A stretch of 18,457 bases of DNA from assembly GCA_021107695.1 (NCBI GenBank), contig JAIOSI010000027.1, positions 1 through 18,457 on the forward strand. Reading direction: 5' to 3'. Below, one piece after another: positions 6,535 to 13,398 of this stretch. Source of the stretch: a bacterium. Lineage in GTDB: Bacteria > RBG-13-66-14. Under the pieces are notes generated by a model. That model did no database searches, had not been told where the DNA came from, and worked only from the letters and a program-made list of their open reading frames with translations. Positions within the stretch are counted from its first letter, which is position 1, and every line of letters begins with the position of its first letter. The position numbers were made by a program, and so were the translations under genes.

Positions 6535-7722
6535 ATGCGACTCTACGAATACGAAGCGAAGGGTTTCTATCAGGAGCTGGGGATTCCAACTCCTGAAGGA
6601 CAGGTTCTCGGAAGCGTTAAGGAGCTGGAGGAGCTTGCCGGCAAGGTGAGCTATCCGGTGGTCGTCAAGGCGCAGGTGCTGACCGGCGGGCGCGGCAAAG
6701 CCGGAGGAATCAAACTTGCAAACAATGCTAAAGAGTTAGTTGGTCATGGCAGAAAAATCCTCGGTCTGACCATCAAGGGCTACCCGGTGCGGAAGCTGCT
6801 GGTGGAGGACGCTCTTGATATCGACAAAGAGCTGTACCTCGGCGTTACGATTGACCGCGCCAACTACTGCCTGACCCTGATCGCCAGCGGCGAGGGCGGC
6901 ATGGAGATCGAAAAGGTGGCTGAGGATAACCCCGCCGCCGTCCACAAGCTCTCCGTAGAGATCGGCGCACCGTTCTTTACCCATCAGGGAATCGGACTGG
7001 CAAAGAAGATCGGTCTTTCTGGCAAGCAGCTCGCCTCCTTCGCCGGGATAGCGGGCAAGCTGATAAAGATGTTCCTCAAGCTCGATGCCAGGATGCTGGA
7101 GATCAACCCCCTCGTGATTACGAAGGAAGGTAAGCTCATCGCCGCCGACGCCCGACTCAACGTGGACGACGACGCAATGTACCGTCAGCAGAAGATGATG
7201 AGTCTGGCTCCCGGCGGTCGCCACGAAGAGGGCGAGCTGACCGAGCGTGAGAAACTGGCTCGTGAGCAGGGGATTCCCTACCTCGACCTCGACGGCGACA
7301 TCGGCATGTTCCCCGGTGGTGCGGGCTTTGGGATCATGGGCAACGACTTCATCCACTACTTCGGTGGCAAGCCGGCGAACTTCATGGACTCCGGCGGCGG
7401 GCCCTCCCCGGAGCGGCTGGCGAATATGCTCAAGCTCCTCGATGACAATCCCCAGGTCAAGGCGATCTTCGGTGCGCGCTTCGGCGGAGTCTCCCGCTGC
7501 GATGACTTTGCCAAGGGCGTAGTCCTGTTCCTTAAGAAACACGGGCTGAGCAAGCCGATGGCACTGCGCTTCACCGGCAACATGTGGCAGGAGGGCGTGC
7601 GGATCTTCGACGAGGCGAAGAAGGAAGACCCGGCACTCTTCGAGAAGATCGAATCCTTCGGCATCGAGAAGCCGATTGAAGAGGTCGCCCGCCGCGCCGT
7701 GGAGATGGCAAAGGGGGAGTAG
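6535..7722 (+). CDS. sucC: Succinyl-CoA ligase (ADP-forming) beta subunit-like, divergent
   Basis: 395 residues, the normal length for SucC. The N-terminal ATP-grasp domain is clear: LYEYEAKGFYQELGIPTP (3-20), YPVVVKAQVLTGGRGKAGGI (40-59), and the metal-binding MLEINPLV (187-194). With SucD the enzyme makes ATP from succinyl-CoA in the TCA cycle (or the reverse). The C-terminal CoA-ligase part is present but altered: DLDGDIGMFPGGAGFGIMGND (251-271) where typical SucC has DGNIGCMVNGAGLAMATMD, then FMDSGGGPSPERL and FGARFGGVSRCDDFAKG in place of NIFGGI-RCD. sucD is not adjacent; a terminator follows at once. The altered segments may mean another acid is used, or a lineage-specific SucC. A GAGGGTGAG region precedes the ATG. 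Confidence 0.85.
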   Translation: MRLYEYEAKGFYQELGIPTPEGQVLGSVKELEELAGKVSYPVVVKAQVLTGGRGKAGGIKLANNAKELVGHGRKILGLTIKGYPVRKLLVEDALDIDKELYLGVTIDRANYCLTLIASGEGGMEIEKVAEDNPAAVHKLSVEIGAPFFTHQGIGLAKKIGLSGKQLASFAGIAGKLIKMFLKLDARMLEINPLVITKEGKLIAADARLNVDDDAMYRQQKMMSLAPGGRHEEGELTEREKLAREQGIPYLDLDGDIGMFPGGAGFGIMGNDFIHYFGGKPANFMDSGGGPSPERLANMLKLLDDNPQVKAIFGARFGGVSRCDDFAKGVVLFLKKHGLSKPMALRFTGNMWQEGVRIFDEAKKEDPALFEKIESFGIEKPIEEVARRAVEMAKGE

Positions 7723-7751
7723 CTCCCTTACCAAAGCTGAGATAGACAAAC

Positions 7752-7779
7752 AAGGCGATCCTGCGGGGTCGCCTTTTCA
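7752..7779 (+). terminator. Intrinsic terminator of sucC
   Basis: Ten-pair stem, arms 7752-7761 (AAGGCGATCC) and 7766-7775 (GGGTCGCCTT, one G-T pair), tetraloop TGCG, then TTTT overlapping and following the 3' arm. It lies 29 bases past the sucC stop. Confidence 0.85.
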
Positions 7780-7806
7780 CTACCCCTTACCTTCCTCAAC
7801 GCTATC

Positions 7807-7815
7807 TGCTAGACT
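7807..7815 (+). promoter_or_regulatory. Extended -10 promoter of the three-paralogue operon
   Basis: TGCTAGACT: TG, one base, then TAGACT. It gives a leader of about 45-50 bases to the ATG at 7868. The -35 is poor. It has the same architecture as the promoters before sucC and the 10748-11467 gene. Confidence 0.4.
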
Positions 7816-7867
7816 GGTTGTGATAGTTTGTTCCCGATAGGGTTACTCTCTACTCAAGGAAGCTGCG

Positions 7868-8344
7868 ATGAAGACGACTCTCCTGTTCACGGCGTTGTTC
7901 CTGTTGCTTGTCATTTCTGCTGGCTATGCCGACCCGCTCCCTGTGCCTGAAGAAGATACGAAGGAGTCCAGCATAGAGGTAGAGGTCGAACCAACACCGA
8001 CTAAATACTACTCTCCCTGGGTCGCTGGTTTTGGCAACCTCTTCCCCGGATTGGGGTACTTCCTGATTGATGAACTCTGGTGGGCTGCGGCGGAGTACGC
8101 ACTTATGGGCGGAGGATTTTTGTGGGGGGCTTTAGTGGCGGCGGATCCTAACCTAGGATATATGAGATATATAATTGGAACAAGCTCATTCTTAACGGTT
8201 TACTCGATCAGTCTTATCCACGCCCCCCTGCTCGCCGACTACAAGAATGAGCAGCAGGTTCTCTCCCTTGACCTCTCACCCGGTGTGGGACTGGACTCTA
8301 GTGGCGAGGTCTATCCCACGGTGCAGCTAACCCTGAGCTTCTAA
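7868..8344 (+). CDS. Small exported membrane protein, paralogue 1 of 3
   Basis: 158 residues. Signal peptide 1-21 (LLFTALFLLLVISAGYAD), then an acidic stretch PLPVPEEDTKESSIEVEVEPT (23-43). The shared core begins YYSPWVAGFGNLFPGLGYFL (47-66) and continues through two hydrophobic segments with a MGGGFLWG turn (80-87) and SISLIHAPLLADYKNEQQ (113-130). The end SLDLSPGVGLDSSGEVYPTVQLTLSF looks like a beta hairpin closing in phenylalanine. The PGLG motif before a membrane segment recalls DUF5683/TM2-like families, but the match is too short for assignment, and the function is unknown. It is first in a tight three-gene tandem array. Ribosome binding site: AAGGAAG before the ATG. Confidence 0.8.
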   Translation: MKTTLLFTALFLLLVISAGYADPLPVPEEDTKESSIEVEVEPTPTKYYSPWVAGFGNLFPGLGYFLIDELWWAAAEYALMGGGFLWGALVAADPNLGYMRYIIGTSSFLTVYSISLIHAPLLADYKNEQQVLSLDLSPGVGLDSSGEVYPTVQLTLSF

Positions 8345-8369
8345 TTCCCGAAACACAAAGGAGATTACG

Positions 8370-8867
8370 ATGAAGAACTACTCACTGGTAGTCGCGTTAC
8401 TTATCCTGCTTGTCGTTTCTGTGAGCCTTGCCGACCCGATGCCAGTACCGGAGACCACTGAAGAGGAGCCGATTCGTGGTGGAGTCCTAAATAATCCCGA
8501 TATAGAGGTTAACCTGACTCCAGGCGAGTACTACGACCCCTGGCTTGCTGGATTTGGCAACATAATTCCTGGCATGGGTTACTTTCTTATCAAGGAAGCG
8601 GGTTGGGGTCTTGCGGAGCTAGGATTGGTCGGTGGAGGACTTTTAGTGGCGGATATTACTTCTCGTAGCGGCTCTATGGACATGACTCCGGTACTAGTAG
8701 GAACATTCGTTGCTGGTGGAGCCTATTTCTTAGGCATCATTCACGCTCCTTTCCTCGCTGTTTACAAGAACGAACGGCAGGCTCTCGCCCTCGACCTGAC
8801 TCCCTGCGTGGGGCTGGACTCCGAGGGTGAGGTCTATCCCACGGTACAGCTGACCTTGAGCTTCTAG
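8370..8867 (+). CDS. Small exported membrane protein, paralogue 2 of 3
   Basis: 165 residues with the layout of its neighbours: signal peptide ending SVSLAD at 22, acidic linker VPETTEEEPIRGGVLNNPDIEVNL, core YYDPWLAGFGNIIPGMGYFL, then GWGLAELGLVGGGLLVAD, GIIHAPFLAVYKNERQ and the end LTPCVGLDSEGEVYPTVQLTLSF. It has a single cysteine in the last hairpin (PCVGLD) where the other copies have glycine (PGVGLD). The linker is the most variable part and the C-terminal hairpin the least, as expected for duplicated copies under constraint at the end. AAAGGAG precedes the ATG. The gap to copy 1 is only 25 bases, so the copies share an mRNA. Confidence 0.8.
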   Translation: MKNYSLVVALLILLVVSVSLADPMPVPETTEEEPIRGGVLNNPDIEVNLTPGEYYDPWLAGFGNIIPGMGYFLIKEAGWGLAELGLVGGGLLVADITSRSGSMDMTPVLVGTFVAGGAYFLGIIHAPFLAVYKNERQALALDLTPCVGLDSEGEVYPTVQLTLSF

Positions 8868-8899
8868 TCTACAACTCAACAAACACAAAGGAGATTGCG

Positions 8900-9400
8900 A
8901 TGAAGAGCTATTCACTGGTTGTCGTGCTGTTTCTGCTGCTTATCGTTTCAAGCAGTTATGCTGAAATACTCCCCGTCCCCGATGAAAACACTGATGAATC
9001 CAGCGTGGAGGTGGAAGTAGCGGTAGAGCCAGAGACGACACCGCTGAATCACTATTCACCACTGATTGCAGGCTTTGGTAATATCATCCCCGGCTTGGGC
9101 TACTTCCTGATTGATGAACCGGGCTGGGCGTGGGCAGAGCTGGGGATTATGGGTGGAGGAGCTGTTCTGGGATTTCTTATTGCATATCCTGGTGATTCAA
9201 GCCGAAACTCGAGTTTAGATGGTTACATGATATTTATGTTTGTAACGACATCAGCTTATATAGCCAGTATAATCCACGCTCCTCTCCTGGCTTCGTATAA
9301 GTACAATCAGCAGAAAGTCGCCCTCGATCTCTCTCCCGGCGTGGGGCTGGACTCTGAGGGCGAGGTTTATCCCACGATTCAGCTAACCCTGAGCTTCTAG
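8900..9400 (+). CDS. Small exported membrane protein, paralogue 3 of 3
   Basis: 166 residues. Signal peptide ending SSSYAE at about 22, acidic linker LPVPDENTDESSVEVEVAVE, core HYSPLIAGFGNIIPGLGYFL followed by IDEPGWAWAELGIMGGG, a second hydrophobic part MIFMFVTTSAYIASIIHAPLLAS, and the end LDLSPGVGLDSEGEVYPTIQ LTLSF. The leader before its ATG (AACACAAAGGAGATTGCG) is almost identical to that of copy 2, so the ribosome binding site was duplicated along with the gene. The gap to copy 2 is 32 bases. The middle hydrophobic segment uses more AT-rich codons than the conserved ends. Function unknown; the likely location is the envelope. Confidence 0.8.
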   Translation: MKSYSLVVVLFLLLIVSSSYAEILPVPDENTDESSVEVEVAVEPETTPLNHYSPLIAGFGNIIPGLGYFLIDEPGWAWAELGIMGGGAVLGFLIAYPGDSSRNSSLDGYMIFMFVTTSAYIASIIHAPLLASYKYNQQKVALDLSPGVGLDSEGEVYPTIQLTLSF

Positions 9401-9432
9401 CCACTCCCTTGTATCGCCTAGAGAATCATTGT

Positions 9433-9463
9433 AAGCTCCCCCCTCTAAGCTGGAGGAGCTTTT
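9433..9463 (+). terminator. Terminator-like hairpin after the three paralogues
   Basis: Stem AAGCTCC (9433-9439)/GGAGCTT (9455-9461) with partly paired CCC/GG inside, followed by only three T. Its position 32 bases after the last stop fits an operon end. Confidence 0.55.
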
Positions 9464-9539
9464 GGCAGGGAACTATCCTCGCCGCTGTCCCGTATATCAT
9501 CAACTGCGCATGAACCTACACTCATCCCATGAGGTAACC

Positions 9540-10235
9540 ATGAAACGTCTTGCCGTACTCCTTGTGCTGCTGATCGCCACTGTCTCCTTCGCCCTGACCG
9601 AGGTCGTCGTAACCGACCTGCTCTACGAGCTTTACATTTCCCGCTACACCGGAATCACCGAAGAGGAACTCTTCGACAGCTTCGACGTTACCGAGCCGGA
9701 GCTGAACACCTACTTCGAGGAAACCCCTGAGGCGGAACTCGACGCGATGATGGAGATCGTGATGGAACGCTACGAGGAGTTCCTCGATGCCCGCATGGCG
9801 GAGAACTACGACAAGCCACCGACCCTGTTCGAGGGCGATATGCTCGGCGGTGGAGTCTTTGACCTCGAAGAGAACCTCGGCGAGGGCGTGCTGTTTATCA
9901 ATGTCTTTGCCACCTGGTGTCCGCCCTGCAAGGATGAGATTCCCCACTTCATCGAGCTGATCGAGGAGTTCGACGGCGAGTTCAACGTAGTCGGCATCAG
10001 CACCGATACCTTCGGCAGCATCGAGGACATCGACAGCTTCGCCGGGGATATGGGCATTGAGTATCCCCTGGTGCTTTTCTCGAAGTTCCCCGAAGCGGTG
10101 ATGGACTACTACGAGTCCGAGGCAGTGCCGACGACCTGGGTGGTCGGTCCCGACGGACTGGTGCAGAAGATCATCGTTGGCAGCCGCTCGAAGGAGAACT
10201 TCAGGGAGATCATCAGCGGGCTGTTGGAAGGCTAA
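9540..10235 (+). CDS. TlpA-like exported thioredoxin-fold protein
   Basis: 231 residues from the ATG at 9540, chosen because GAGG stands seven bases before it and it opens a proper signal peptide (MKRLAVLLVLLIATVSFALT). An upstream in-frame ATG at 9462 would bury that signal. Residues 21-95 form an unusual acidic helical region (EEELFDSFDVTEPELNTYFE, EAELDAMMEIVMERYEEFL). The thioredoxin fold follows: LFINVFATWCPPCKDEIPHF (118-137) with redox pair Cys127/Cys130, VVGISTDTFG, and the cis-proline strand AVPTTWVVGPDG (195-206). TlpA/ResA proteins reduce disulfides outside the cytoplasm, often for cytochrome c maturation; no cytochrome gene is nearby, so the substrate is unknown. The N-terminal acidic region is not part of the standard family. 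Confidence 0.85.
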   Translation: MKRLAVLLVLLIATVSFALTEVVVTDLLYELYISRYTGITEEELFDSFDVTEPELNTYFEETPEAELDAMMEIVMERYEEFLDARMAENYDKPPTLFEGDMLGGGVFDLEENLGEGVLFINVFATWCPPCKDEIPHFIELIEEFDGEFNVVGISTDTFGSIEDIDSFAGDMGIEYPLVLFSKFPEAVMDYYESEAVPTTWVVGPDGLVQKIIVGSRSKENFREIISGLLEG

Positions 10236-10276
10236 GGTCATTTGACCTTGTAGGGGCAATCCCCCCGTGATTGCCC
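10234..10276 (+). repeat. Two adjacent hairpins, the second of the GTAGGG type
   Basis: AAGGTCA-TT-TGACCTT (10234-10249) overlaps the stop codon of the TlpA-like gene. It is followed directly by a GTAGGG-type element: GTAGGGGCAAT at 10250-10260, the arms GGGCAAT/ATTGCCC (10254-10260 and 10270-10276) and a C-rich loop. The second hairpin belongs with the repeats at 15114-15330. Confidence 0.6.
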
Positions 10277-10300
10277 TTGGTGGTATTATTCAAAAATGTG

Positions 10301-10330
10301 AAAACGAGCCGTAACAGGCTCGTTTTCTTT
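10301..10330. terminator. Bidirectional intrinsic terminator between the TlpA-like gene and rlpA
   Basis: Perfect ten-pair stem, arms 10301-10310 (AAAACGAGCC) and 10317-10326 (GGCTCGTTTT), loop GTAACA. TTTTCTTTT follows on the plus strand; on the minus strand the stem ends in TTTT, then CACATTTTT. It sits between the convergent ends at 10235 and 10350 and can serve both. Confidence 0.9.
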
Positions 10331-10349
10331 TGTTCGGTGAGTCAGCGGG

Positions 10350-10733
10350 CTAGTTCAGAATCTCCAGCGTAACCGGAACCACGCCAGCGTCGATCATCCC
10401 GATCTGCCCTGCTGCCGCGCGGGAGAGGTCGATGATCCGACCTTCAATAAAGGGGCCACGGTCGTTGATCCGCACCACCACGCTACGTCCGTTGTTCTGA
10501 TTGGTTACCCGCACCTGGGTGCCGAAGGGCAGGTTGCGGTGCGCCGCCGTGAGAGCGTTCATGTTGAACGGCTCGCCGGATGCCGTGGGCTTGCCCTGAA
10601 AGGCGGCTCCGTACCAGGATGCCTTGCCGGTTTGGTGAACGGCTCCGCCACCGCCCGGGCGATTCCGGGTCATCAGGCAGCCGCTACCAAGCAGAGCAAC
10701 CAGCAGCAGGATTGTAAAAATGCGTAGTTTCAT
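10350..10733 (-). CDS. rlpA: RlpA-family lipoprotein (double-psi beta-barrel)
   Basis: 127 residues. Lipoprotein signal [19 protein letters not shown] with Cys19 acylated, a short Gly-rich linker, then one complete RlpA-like double-psi beta-barrel: [21 protein letters not shown] (37-56), [17 protein letters not shown] (62-78), [20 protein letters not shown] (84-103), and [10 protein letters not shown] leading to the last strand. His65 and Asp102 occupy the positions of the conserved His/Asp pair of catalytic RlpA-like lytic transglycosylases. No C-terminal SPOR domain is present, so septal targeting through denuded glycan is not expected. Likely role: peptidoglycan trimming at the periplasmic face. 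AAGGAG precedes the ATG. It begins 14 bases after the stop of the upstream AT-rich gene and may be co-transcribed with it. Confidence 0.9.
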   Translation of the reverse strand: MKLRIFTILLLVALLGSGCLMTRNRPGGGGAVHQTGKASWYGAAFQGKPTASGEPFNMNALTAAHRNLPFGTQVRVTNQNNGRSVVVRINDRGPFIEGRIIDLSRAAAGQIGMIDAGVVPVTLEILN

Positions 10734-10747
10734 AGGGTCTCCTTGAT

Positions 10748-11467
10748 CTACTCTTCTATCATGTACGGCATATTCTTACTTAATGCAAAGGAGGTTTCTG
10801 GCATAATATCATGGAAGCCAGTTAGAGAGTCTTCCGAAACAATCTCATCCCTTCTATACATTCTATATAGTTCTTTCCGTATAGCGAAAGCACCATAAGT
10901 ATTTCCCAGAACATTAACAACTTTATCAGCTGTTGCAGTACCACTTCGCGAAGAGATCTTTCTTATAGCCATCATTACTGAATGTCTTAGATTTTTCTCT
11001 GACATCTCGTTTTCTATAACTCTTGTATCCTCGATAGTCTTTTGTACCATTTTGTCAAGCTCAGTTCGAATCATAGCCATGTTTTTATCATTCTTTACCT
11101 CAAAGCTTCCGACCTTACGCATAAGCACTGATGTCATTTCACTCTGTAATTTTGAAAATTTTTCCTCTATTCTATTTTCTTCAACCTTAATATCTTCCTC
11201 GCTTTTCTTTGATCCTCCCCACCCTACTTTATCAAGTAAACTGCTGTGAGACGCTTTCACTATACCCATAGCATCTGCATACATTACGTTAAACAATTCT
11301 TCCAGTTTTTCTACACTTGAAGAGATGTCCTTTTCAACATTTCTAATCTGCTGCGATTGTTTGGTCGCTAGAATAAAAAAGATAATTGCTAATGCTATAG
11401 CAATCAACGCAACAATCACTGAAACAATCGAGGCTACAAGGGCGGCAATTTCCACGATACTCTCCAT
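10748..11467 (-). CDS. Membrane-anchored coiled-coil protein with a possible helix-turn-helix end, family not recognised
   Basis: 239 residues. Residues 5-34 are one long hydrophobic helix ([20 protein letters not shown]), which anchors the protein without an obvious cleavage site. Residues 36-62 and 88-158 are Lys/Glu-rich helices with coiled-coil character ([38 protein letters not shown]). Residues 160-210 form a separate compact part ([40 protein letters not shown]), which by pattern could be a small winged-helix-like domain. The basic side after the helix suggests most of the protein is cytoplasmic. No function can be assigned. Codon use is markedly AT-rich against the GC-rich genes on either side, and the ribosome binding site is weak (only GAAAG), pointing to acquisition or relaxed constraint. 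Confidence 0.7.
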   Translation of the reverse strand: MESIVEIAALVASIVSVIVALIAIALAIIFFILATKQSQQIRNVEKDISSSVEKLEELFNVMYADAMGIVKASHSSLLDKVGWGGSKKSEEDIKVEENRIEEKFSKLQSEMTSVLMRKVGSFEVKNDKNMAMIRTELDKMVQKTIEDTRVIENEMSEKNLRHSVMMAIRKISSRSGTATADKVVNVLGNTYGAFAIRKELYRMYRRDEIVSEDSLTGFHDIMPETSFALSKNMPYMIEE

Positions 11468-11511
11468 CTTTCAATTCGCAGGAAAAGAGCTTACATAACT
11501 ACTCTCATATC

Positions 11512-11520
11512 ATTCTAGCA
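11512..11520 (-). promoter_or_regulatory. Extended -10 promoter of the AT-rich coiled-coil gene
   Basis: On the minus strand TGCTAGAAT: extended TG, one base, then TAGAAT (five of six). The -35 region is poor (TTCAGT at 17 bases). The leader to the ATG at 11467 is about 40 bases. Confidence 0.5.
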
Positions 11521-11546
11521 TAACTCTAATCCAAACTGAATACACA

Positions 11547-13187
11547 TCATAACCACCCAAAGAGGTAGCTGCCCTTCACTCCGGCGTAGAAGTCGGCGGA
11601 GTCCTCGTCGGCGACGTTATCCCGGTTCTCGGTCAGCTCATAGCCGACGGATAATCCCAGCATCATCGCCCGGCTGGCGTTCCATTCTGCATCGAGGCTG
11701 AAGTCAGAACGGTTCTCGACTATGCCGGAAGGAGATGGTACGCCGAAGTGATCCAGCGCGTCCCAGTCTTCGAGAATCCGCCCCTCGCCGTGGCGATCAA
11801 GGGTCGCCGTCAGTCCAAAGTTGAGGTAGGGGTTGGGGAAGTACTCCAGGGCAATCGTCCAGCGGTCGGTATCGTTACCCCGTGGGTAGCCGAGGGGGTG
11901 GTTGATGAAGAGCAGCTTGTCGAACTTCCGCACGACGTTATAGACCCAGTTCCAGACCTTCAGGTACTCCAGCGAAACCGTAACGCCGCCGATGTCCAGC
12001 GGGTCTGCCCAGCTACCGCCGAGGAGAACGCCAATCTCCGGCGGTTCCTCTACATCCTCGTACTGGAAGTCGTCAATCATCAGCTGCCCCCAGAGCCGCA
12101 GCCCGGGGAAGGGTACCGCGTCCACGTCAATCAGCCAGTAGGGATTGTCGTTACCGGTGGAGCCGGAGAGCTGGTCTATGTAATGGAGGTTGAGCGGGTT
12201 GAGGTACGCCCACTCGATGGTGCGGTCTTCGCCGCCGTAGATGGTCGCCTCGGCGATGCCGACGGACAGCTCCGGGATGATCCGCCAGGCGAGGCGATGC
12301 CCCACCAGATAGCGATTGCGGATTCCATCGTGTCCGGTGCCATCGTTTTCGTACTCCTGCTCGTCCAGTCCGGCGTGGAAGTAGCTGAAGTGGAGGTTGC
12401 CGAAGTCGAAGGCGTAGCGGAAGCCGTCCAGTGCCGGAGCGGTACCGGAGAGGAGCAGGGAGCCGCCACGACTGTAGCCCCACTGCAACGGCTCTCGTCC
12501 CAGGCTCAGGTTGAACCACTCCGTCGGTTGCCAGCGCAGGAAACCGTAGTCAAACTGCGCCGAGGTATCGCCCTTCCAGTCCGCGCCCATCCAGTCGGAG
12601 TCGTTCTTGCCAGCGGTGTCGAACTCCCCCCGTCCGTAGAGGGCAATGGTATCGCCGTATCCGGCTCCGAAGAGGACGTAGCCCCGTTCACGGTGGAAGA
12701 TGCCATCTTCGGGCTGGGCTGGGGTTTCGCCGTCGGTCTCGCTGGGAAGGGCGACGCCGTCGGTGTGATGCCAGCGGGCGGTGTGGTAGTCGAGGTTCAC
12801 CAGCAGCCGACCACCAACCTCAATGGCGAAGTCATCCTCTTCCTTCACATCACGGAGAACCTCAATCATCACTGGGGACTGCAAACCACCCCAGGCGGCA
12901 ATCTCCGGCTCGAACTCCTCGCGCAGACGGTGGAGCAGAGCCTTTGCCGGAGCATTAAGCGGCTGCTCGCCACGCTCGTTGTTCATCAGCAGGCTGCCCA
13001 CGGCGCGGGCGAAGACGGCTCGCGTCCAGGGACGCTCGGAGACCTGTGCCTCCGGCCAGACTCCCCGAACAATAAGCTGGTCGGCAACGCCGTATGCCCA
13101 GTGGTCGAGGGGGACGATGGTCGCCGGAATGGCGGCACTCGCCATGATGGTAGCAAGCAGGAGGATGAAAAGGCTTCTTTTGAACAT
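11547..13187 (-). CDS. Wzi-like outer-membrane beta-barrel protein with an N-terminal helical domain
   Basis: 546 residues from the ATG at 13187, chosen because AAGGAAA precedes it and it opens a signal peptide (MFKRSLFILLLATIMASAA); an in-frame ATG at 13211 has no such support. Residues 20-105 form an SLH-like helical part (VPLDHWAYGVADQLIVRGVW, WTRAVFARAVGSLL). The rest alternates aromatic beta strands and acidic turns as in an outer-membrane barrel: VEVGGRLLVNLDYH, NLSLGREPLQWGYSRGGSLL, FAFDFGNLHFSYFHAG-like strands, WTIALEYFPNPYLNFGLTAT, ending FYAGVKGSYLFGWL. GREPLQWGYSRGGSLLLSG followed by an acidic barrel resembles the capsule-assembly Wzi family, which helps attach surface polysaccharide. 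No capsule genes are nearby, so the role is tentative. Confidence 0.65.
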   Translation of the reverse strand: MFKRSLFILLLATIMASAAIPATIVPLDHWAYGVADQLIVRGVWPEAQVSERPWTRAVFARAVGSLLMNNERGEQPLNAPAKALLHRLREEFEPEIAAWGGLQSPVMIEVLRDVKEEDDFAIEVGGRLLVNLDYHTARWHHTDGVALPSETDGETPAQPEDGIFHRERGYVLFGAGYGDTIALYGRGEFDTAGKNDSDWMGADWKGDTSAQFDYGFLRWQPTEWFNLSLGREPLQWGYSRGGSLLLSGTAPALDGFRYAFDFGNLHFSYFHAGLDEQEYENDGTGHDGIRNRYLVGHRLAWRIIPELSVGIAEATIYGGEDRTIEWAYLNPLNLHYIDQLSGSTGNDNPYWLIDVDAVPFPGLRLWGQLMIDDFQYEDVEEPPEIGVLLGGSWADPLDIGGVTVSLEYLKVWNWVYNVVRKFDKLLFINHPLGYPRGNDTDRWTIALEYFPNPYLNFGLTATLDRHGEGRILEDWDALDHFGVPSPSGIVENRSDFSLDAEWNASRAMMLGLSVGYELTENRDNVADEDSADFYAGVKGSYLFGWL

Positions 13188-13260
13188 AGGATTTCCTTCG
13201 ATAGTACCCATGAGTCAGTGCGTAATCTTACCACATTCAGTGAGGCAGTCTAGGGTATAA

Positions 13261-13289
13261 ACACAATCCCCCGCGACGGAGGATTGTGT
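13261..13289. repeat. Nine-pair hairpin in the divergent intergenic region
   Basis: Arms ACACAATCC (13261-13269) and GGATTGTGT (13281-13289) around a CG-rich loop. No T-tract on either side supports termination. The AATCCCCC core resembles the hairpin repeats at 10258 and 15317, but the CCCTAC end is missing. Confidence 0.5.
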
Positions 13290-13307
13290 AGCGTTGTATC
13301 GGCTCGC

Positions 13308-13336
13308 TTGACAGTCCTCAGGCGATGTGCGCTAAT
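13308..13336 (+). promoter_or_regulatory. Sigma70-like promoter of the amidohydrolase gene
   Basis: Perfect -35 TTGACA (13308-13313), 17-base spacer ending in an extended TGC, then -10 GCTAAT (13331-13336, four of six). The leader to the ATG at 13399 is about 56 bases. Confidence 0.6.
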
Positions 13337-13398
13337 CGGCAGGCCTAAGCTACACACGTTGCGAGTTTGGAAAGACGACTCCATAAAGGAAAAGCACG

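Noticed and set aside
6736..7749. 337-codon minus-strand frame opposite sucC
   Set aside because: No domain and no ribosome binding site; sucC is unmistakable on the other strand.
11748..13253. 501-codon plus-strand frame opposite the Wzi-like gene
   Set aside because: Val/Glu/Gly-rich translation typical of an antisense shadow; the minus frame has a signal peptide, ribosome binding site and barrel pattern.
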